Source: Maridesulfovibrio sp. (GTDB lineage: Bacteria > Desulfobacterota > Desulfovibrionia > Desulfovibrionales > Desulfovibrionaceae). From it: a DNA stretch of 64,000 nt. Every line of letters starts with the position of its first letter. The first letter of the stretch is position 1. The notes under the pieces are model-generated. The model was not told the origin of the DNA. It ran no database searches and saw only the letters and a program-made list of their open reading frames with translations. A program made the translations under genes and the position numbers. Location of the stretch: assembly GCF_963676065.1 (NCBI RefSeq), contig NZ_OY780933.1:2520122-2584121 (forward strand). The letters run 5' to 3'. This document shows positions 59,357 to 64,000 of this stretch, one piece after another.

Positions 59357-59920
59357 ATGCATGAAACAAGTATGGGTGGAACATTGCGTGACTATCTGAG
59401 TGGTGAAGAGATTGAAGAAACCACCTATGAGGAATTCCGTCAGGCTCTGGCAAAGCTGCTGGTTGAAGAGCTGGGTTATCCCAAGGATTCTTTGAAAGCT
59501 AAAATTGATCTATGTTTTGATATTGATGGTGAAGAGATGTGTCGTACCATCGATCTGGTGATCTATGATAAAGCCGAGCAGCCGATAATGATGGTTATGT
59601 TCTGCGCCGGGGATGTGGGCAGCTATGAACGTGAAGCTGTTTGCGCGGGCAAGCTTTTTCAGGGCGGACCGGTGCCATACGTTGTCATTTCCGATTCTAT
59701 GGATGCGTTTTTACTTGATGCCATCTCCGGTAAGACTCTGGCTCACGGTATGAAATCCGTACCGAACTATGAAGATCTTATTAAAATGACCGCCGACTAC
59801 AAAAGGGAACCTCTTCCTGCTGAAAAACGTGCGAAAATTGAAAGGATTTTTTATACTTACACCGGATTTTTGCAAGGCACCTGCTGTAGCGAATCGTGTT
59901 CGCTTCCACCTAAAAAATAG
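59357..59920 (+). CDS. HSDR_N-type (type I restriction R subunit N-terminal domain-like) protein
   Basis: The 187-aa protein resembles the N-terminal domain of HsdR alone (PF13588 type): TYEEFRQALAKLLVEELGYPK, ARTIDLVIYDKAEQPIMMV (second half of the nuclease fold, with D...V.Y), then a helical tail and CCSESCSLPPKK. No hsdM or hsdS is nearby and no helicase domain is present, so it is not a complete restriction enzyme. GGAGGCATCAT precedes the ATG. A terminator follows. Confidence 0.75.
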   Translation: MHETSMGGTLRDYLSGEEIEETTYEEFRQALAKLLVEELGYPKDSLKAKIDLCFDIDGEEMCRTIDLVIYDKAEQPIMMVMFCAGDVGSYEREAVCAGKLFQGGPVPYVVISDSMDAFLLDAISGKTLAHGMKSVPNYEDLIKMTADYKREPLPAEKRAKIERIFYTYTGFLQGTCCSESCSLPPKK

Positions 59921-59932
59921 TTTAATTAACCT

Positions 59933-59962
59933 AGCCGGAAAGATTAGTCTTTCCGGCTTTTT
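59933..59962 (+). terminator. Terminator of the HSDR_N gene
   Basis: AGCCGGAAAGA pairs with TCTTTCCGGCT around TTAG, followed by TTTTT. Convergent gene downstream may also use it. Confidence 0.88.
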
Positions 59963-59971
59963 CCGTCATAT

Positions 59972-60640
59972 TCAGCTTTCTTTTACCAGAGGATTGCTCC
60001 CTTTTTCGTAGAACACCTCCGGAGTCCAGGTTACGTTGCTCTTAACCACCTTTGCGGGATTGCCGACAGCAAGGCTCTGCGGCGGGATTTCTTTGCTGAG
60101 AACGGTCCGTGCTCCAAGTATTGACCCGTGACCCACCTTTGCTCCCTTTAACAGCACGGATTCATATCCAATCCAGACCTTGTTGGCGATGGTTATATCC
60201 TTACCGGGATTGATGCGTTTTCCTGTCGTGGCATCAACAATGGAGTGGGCATCGCCAGTCCAGGCATGTACGCCATAGCTTATGAGACAATCCTCGCCGA
60301 TAACAAGCTTGGTGCCGACTTCAAATGAAATCAACTCCGCTTCGACTATTACGGTTCTTGCTCCTATCGCTATCAGCCCACCTCCGTGGATAAGGCGTAA
60401 AATACCTGCATTAATCTGAGCGTCTCTACCTACAAAAATGCGATGATGATCACCACGCAGAACGATTTTTACTGATCCTAATTGAGCGCTGGGGTGGATT
60501 TTAATAGTATTATCATTTCCTATGATGTCTATGCTTGCATCAGATTGATTTGAGCTTTCGAATTCGAGGGAATTTCTATCCCCGCGGATGCTTATATTGT
60601 CATTGTTGCTGGTGGACACTTGAACACGACTTTTACTCAT
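59972..60640 (-). CDS. Left-handed beta-helix (hexapeptide repeat) acyltransferase
   Basis: The 222-aa protein has repeated hexapeptides ([LIV]-G-x4) through about 40-190. It contains GHAWTGDAHS-like segment YGVHAWTGDAHSIVD and the C-terminal LGARTVLSKEIPPQSLAVGNPAKVV found in CatB / WbbJ-type O-acetyltransferases. It probably acetylates a sugar or antibiotic-like acceptor using acetyl-CoA. The catalytic His in the usual position is likely H in GDAH. Monocistronic. Confidence 0.85.
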   Translation of the reverse strand: MSKSRVQVSTSNNDNISIRGDRNSLEFESSNQSDASIDIIGNDNTIKIHPSAQLGSVKIVLRGDHHRIFVGRDAQINAGILRLIHGGGLIAIGARTVIVEAELISFEVGTKLVIGEDCLISYGVHAWTGDAHSIVDATTGKRINPGKDITIANKVWIGYESVLLKGAKVGHGSILGARTVLSKEIPPQSLAVGNPAKVVKSNVTWTPEVFYEKGSNPLVKES

Positions 60641-60850
60641 TATGAATTTGCCTCTTAGGGTCAGTAAGTATCATATTTATTAATATAAGCGCTATTTTAG
60701 CCATTTATAAATATTCTCTATCAACTTTGTTGTTAGCACGTCAATCAGTGTGTAATTGTTTCAGGTTTTGAGAATTGCGGCTTCACAACTTCTGCCGACA
60801 GCATGAGTCTCATAGATTTAAAGTTGTCCAATTTATTGTGTTTCAAGTAA

Positions 60851-60886
60851 CAAAAGGGTGTAACCAACGAAGGTTACACCCTTTTG
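60851..60886. terminator. Terminator of the symporter operon
   Basis: CAAAAGGGTGTAACC pairs with GGTTACACCCTTTTG (15 bp) around 6 nt. T-rich on both strands. It lies 20 nt beyond the stop of the minus-strand symporter. Confidence 0.87.
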
Positions 60887-60906
60887 TCTTAGCCGAATCA
60901 ATAGTT

Positions 60907-62505
60907 TTATATATTTGCCCAGCAGAGCTTCAGATGTTCCCTGTTCATCTTAGGCGTGATCAGAGCCACACCGACAGCCAGTGCCATGGAGACGGGCAGG
61001 GCGACCACGTTGGGGTCTACCCATTGCAGCAACCAGATCCATGAGCCCTTGGCGGCTGATGAGACTAGTGTGTCCTGACCGCAAAGCATTTTGCAGAGGC
61101 CGATAGCTTTTGCTTCCTTGGCGTGCACGAAAAGCAGCCAGAACATGGATGCGCTGAATCCGCCGACCATGGAGATTTTAGCAGCTTTCTTGGTCATGCC
61201 TTTCCAGTAAAGACCCAGCAGATAGATAGGCAGAAACGATGCGGCGCAAAGACCGAAGAAAAAGGCGGTCGCACGGGCGATGATGGACGGCGGGAGTACC
61301 CATGCCCAGAGGATCGCGGCCAGCAGCGTGATCCCTACGCCTATCTTGGTGATCTTTACGGATTTATCGGCGGGCACATTTACAAATCTTTCAAAGAAAT
61401 CCCGGCCCAGAGCGGTTCCTCCCACATGATATTGGGAAGATAATGTCGACATCCCGGCGGCAAGCATTGCCAGCAGGAATAGAGCGGAGAACCATGAAGG
61501 CATCATCTGTTCGATGTACATGGGAATAATTTTGTCCATGTTTCCGCCCGCTACGGCAATGGAAATTTTCCCTACCGCCTTATAGAAAACAGCGTTGGAA
61601 AGGGCACCGGTAATGAAGGCTACCCCGGTCATGAGCGGGATGAATATTCCGCCGTAAAGTACTGCGCGATTCAGTTCTCGATCTGAAGGGACAGTCATGA
61701 AACGCACGGCAAGCTGCGGCTGAGCCAGCACTCCGATTCCAACGCCGTAAACGATGGTGGTATAGATTACCAGCCAGAGCGGGGTTCCGAATTCTGCTCC
61801 TTGTGTCCAGCCTATCATGCCTCCTTTCTGGAGTTTGGCGGGCATCATGCTGACCATATCAGTTAATGCCTGATGAGCTTGTGTCACGCCGCCGAGCATG
61901 GAGTAGGTGGAAATAATGAGGATAATCATCATGGCAGCCATGATAAGTCCCTGAAAAGCATCAGTGTACATGACTGCTTTCATCCCGCCGGAAATAACAT
62001 AGCCGGCAAGAATGAAGCTGATCAGGATCAGGGCGGTGTCGTATGGTATGCCGAATGAAATTTCCATCATACGAGAAATTCCGATCAGCACCGCCGCAGC
62101 GTAAACCGGGATGAACAGAAAAATTATTCCGCCTGCGAAACCCTGAATGAATTTTGAATCGTAACGACGGCCTAAAAGTTCCGGGAAGGTATGGCTTTCA
62201 AGAGCGAGTCCCATGCGCCGGGTGCGTTTGCCGAAAAATACCATGGCTACGAGTACGCCGATGACGATGGTGGCGAGAGTCAGCCAGAGCAGGGGAAATC
62301 CGAAGAGTCCTGCCGCCCCTCCAAAGCCGATGATGGCTGAAGTAGAAACAAATGTAGCACCGTAGGACATGGCCATGATGAACGGATTCATCTGTCTGCC
62401 TGCGAGCATATAGTCTGTTGATTTTTTGGTGGATTGCCAGCCCTTGAAGCCAAGATAGAAAATGACCCCGAGGTAGATACAGGTAATGACGATCTTGGTA
62501 ACCAT
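60907..62505 (-). CDS. Sodium:solute symporter (SSF family)
   Basis: The 532-aa inner-membrane protein has about 13 helices. It shows SSF motifs GFKGWQSTKKSTDYMLAG, YGATFVSTSAIIGFGGAAG and the Na+-site motif ASFLPIYLLGLYWKGMTKKA. It is related to PutP/SSS-type transporters of amino acids or organic acids. It follows the 53-aa protein by a 1-nt overlap (TAATG). A Phe-codon attenuator ahead of the operon suggests an aromatic amino acid or its precursor as substrate (inference). Confidence 0.9.
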   Translation of the reverse strand: MVTKIVITCIYLGVIFYLGFKGWQSTKKSTDYMLAGRQMNPFIMAMSYGATFVSTSAIIGFGGAAGLFGFPLLWLTLATIVIGVLVAMVFFGKRTRRMGLALESHTFPELLGRRYDSKFIQGFAGGIIFLFIPVYAAAVLIGISRMMEISFGIPYDTALILISFILAGYVISGGMKAVMYTDAFQGLIMAAMMIILIISTYSMLGGVTQAHQALTDMVSMMPAKLQKGGMIGWTQGAEFGTPLWLVIYTTIVYGVGIGVLAQPQLAVRFMTVPSDRELNRAVLYGGIFIPLMTGVAFITGALSNAVFYKAVGKISIAVAGGNMDKIIPMYIEQMMPSWFSALFLLAMLAAGMSTLSSQYHVGGTALGRDFFERFVNVPADKSVKITKIGVGITLLAAILWAWVLPPSIIARATAFFFGLCAASFLPIYLLGLYWKGMTKKAAKISMVGGFSASMFWLLFVHAKEAKAIGLCKMLCGQDTLVSSAAKGSWIWLLQWVDPNVVALPVSMALAVGVALITPKMNREHLKLCWANI

Positions 62506-62666
62506 TACTCGTCCCCTTTTCCTTTCACTTCAACACTTAGTGCTGTGGCATCGGGTTTACCTTTCTTGTTCCAGTTCAGGATTCCGTAAGCCACGCACCC
62601 AAGCGATGAGAGCAGGCAGAGCCAGAAGACTGCCGCAATTTCCACACTTCCAAGTCCTAACATCAT
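62505..62666 (-). CDS. Symporter small accessory protein, 53 aa
   Basis: This short gene reads MMLGLGSVEIAAVFWLCLLS and continues with SLGCVAYGILNW, then a polar tail KKGKPDATALSVEVKGKGDE. One membrane helix is expected at about 7-30. GGAGGCATTAA lies before the first ATG at 62666, and the stop overlaps the symporter start. Small partners in front of SSF symporters are known in this group of bacteria, so I take it as a genuine accessory subunit. Confidence 0.8.
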   Translation of the reverse strand: MMLGLGSVEIAAVFWLCLLSSLGCVAYGILNWNKKGKPDATALSVEVKGKGDE

Positions 62667-62783
62667 TTAATGCCTCCAGATGTAGTGAATTGATTAAAAT
62701 TGTTAAAAAAGCTGTGGTCAGCTGAAATTATGGAATTCTGTGAAGGCGCAGCCTGTGTTCAGGGACCCGGGCAGGAAATAAAA

Positions 62784-62811
62784 AAGGCCGCGGGCTGTTT
62801 GCCTGCGGCCT
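62784..62811 (-). terminator. Attenuator terminator ahead of the symporter operon
   Basis: On the minus strand AGGCCGCAGGC (62811-62801) pairs with GCCCGCGGCCT (62795-62785) around AAACA, followed by TTTTTTATTT. Its 5' arm also pairs with 62855-62866, which gives an alternative antiterminator. Confidence 0.85.
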
Positions 62812-62836
62812 GGTAGAAAACTCTTTCAACTTTCGT

Positions 62837-62920
62837 TTAAGCGAGTGAACACCTCCAGACCACAGGGCTGGTAAAGCTAAAAAAATTAAAAAAGAAAAAA
62901 AACTCTTTATTGGTGTTCAT
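62837..62920 (-). CDS. Phe-rich attenuator leader peptide (27 aa)
   Basis: The reading frame from ATG 62920 is MNTNKEFFFFFNFFSF followed by TSPVVWRCSLA and stop at 62837. Eight of its first 16 residues are Phe, encoded by consecutive TTT/TTC codons. It is the classic form of a transcription-attenuation leader, as in pheL. It has no strong ribosome-binding site and the ATG lies close to the likely transcription start, so translation initiation should be tested. Base pairing downstream supports the regulatory role. Confidence 0.75.
   Translation of the reverse strand: MNTNKEFFFFFNFFSFTSPVVWRCSLA
62855..62866 (-). promoter_or_regulatory. Antiterminator strand of the Phe attenuator
   Basis: Minus-strand CCTGTGGTCTGG can pair over 12 contiguous bases (two G-U) with CCAGGCCGCAGG at 62802-62813, which contains the 5' arm of the terminator. 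The two structures exclude each other, the defining feature of an attenuator. Confidence 0.7.
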
Positions 62921-62927
62921 CAAATGT

Positions 62928-62956
62928 TTTTAGCGTAAGCAGTCACTTACTGTCAA
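62928..62956 (-). promoter_or_regulatory. Putative promoter of the attenuator-symporter operon
   Basis: TTGACA (62956-62951) is a perfect -35. The -10, CTAAAA or TAAAAA at 62933-62927, is weak. The spacer contains the inverted repeat GTAAG-N6-CTTAC, a possible operator. A start near 62920 would give a very short leader before the peptide. Confidence 0.45.
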
Positions 62957-63119
62957 CCCGTTTATGTACTGTTGTGCAAAGGTGTTGATTGATCACTGAA
63001 TCAAAAAACACAAATTTGGAAATAATTAATTGCAGTTTCTTATGAGATTTTTAAAAAGATGTGTGGACTTAGTCGGTTAGTGATGGAATAAAGGAAGTGA
63101 AAAAAATTTGGTATGTTAA

Positions 63120-64000
<881 letters not shown>

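Noticed and set aside
62785..62950. Considered as a generic small RNA with terminator
   Set aside because: The Phe-rich frame and alternative pairing fit an attenuator better than an independent RNA.

Overview
The window looks like a chromosomal segment of a marine-type Desulfovibrio relative (Desulfovibrionales, Maridesulfovibrio-like). This is inferred from family content: a DVU0772-family protein, a soluble-domain hemerythrin chemoreceptor, a WtpABC tungstate/molybdate transporter, a complex I operon with no NADH-input genes, a Fur box of the form TGAAAAT-N-ATTTTCA, and several c-di-GMP enzymes. By eye the GC content is moderate, with AT-rich intergenic regions. I saw no rRNA, tRNA, CRISPR array, prophage or intact insertion sequence.

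Layout. 1-7.7 kb: housekeeping genes (partial aminotransferase, a small CBM48 protein, ilvE, then dnaX, ybaB, recR and recD2 separated by copies of one palindromic repeat). 7.8-13.5 kb: an EAL-CBS-GGDEF protein, a broken exosortase remnant, and wtpABC. 13.6-17.4 kb: a ribbon-helix-helix protein, a candidate sigma-54-driven small RNA, and a GntR / TauE-SafE / FMN hydroxyacid dehydrogenase operon. 17.4-20.8 kb: an ArsR-controlled operon with an ArsP-type permease, a CPxC mini-thioredoxin, a DGC protein, a periplasmic thioredoxin and CcdA. 20.9-31.8 kb: orphan frdC, an M16 protease lipoprotein, yigZ, a DVU0772-family gene, an aminotransferase, a chemoreceptor, and an ilvN-ptb-SBP3 run. 31.9-42.7 kb: two more c-di-GMP proteins, a tandem transglutaminase lipoprotein, and several small metabolic or stress genes. 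43.0-54.8 kb: a 13-gene nuo operon. 54.8-64 kb: feoAB (Fur box upstream), an MFS transporter, an HSDR_N protein, a hexapeptide acyltransferase, and an SSF symporter with a 53-aa partner behind a Phe-codon attenuator. The window ends inside gdhA.

The strongest unexpected signals are three. (1) A Phe-rich leader peptide with mutually exclusive antiterminator and terminator stems lies ahead of the SSF symporter operon, which ties that transporter to phenylalanine supply. (2) At 14.15-14.43 kb a cluster of TGTGCA half-sites, a -24/-12 promoter and a perfect 18-bp terminator enclose about 135 nt with no gene. (3) Complex I lacks NuoEFG and carries four antiporter-like subunits plus an 86-aa membrane protein. 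The ArsR operon reads as a thiol-electron relay across the membrane attached to a metalloid-type permease, with the same operator present twice.
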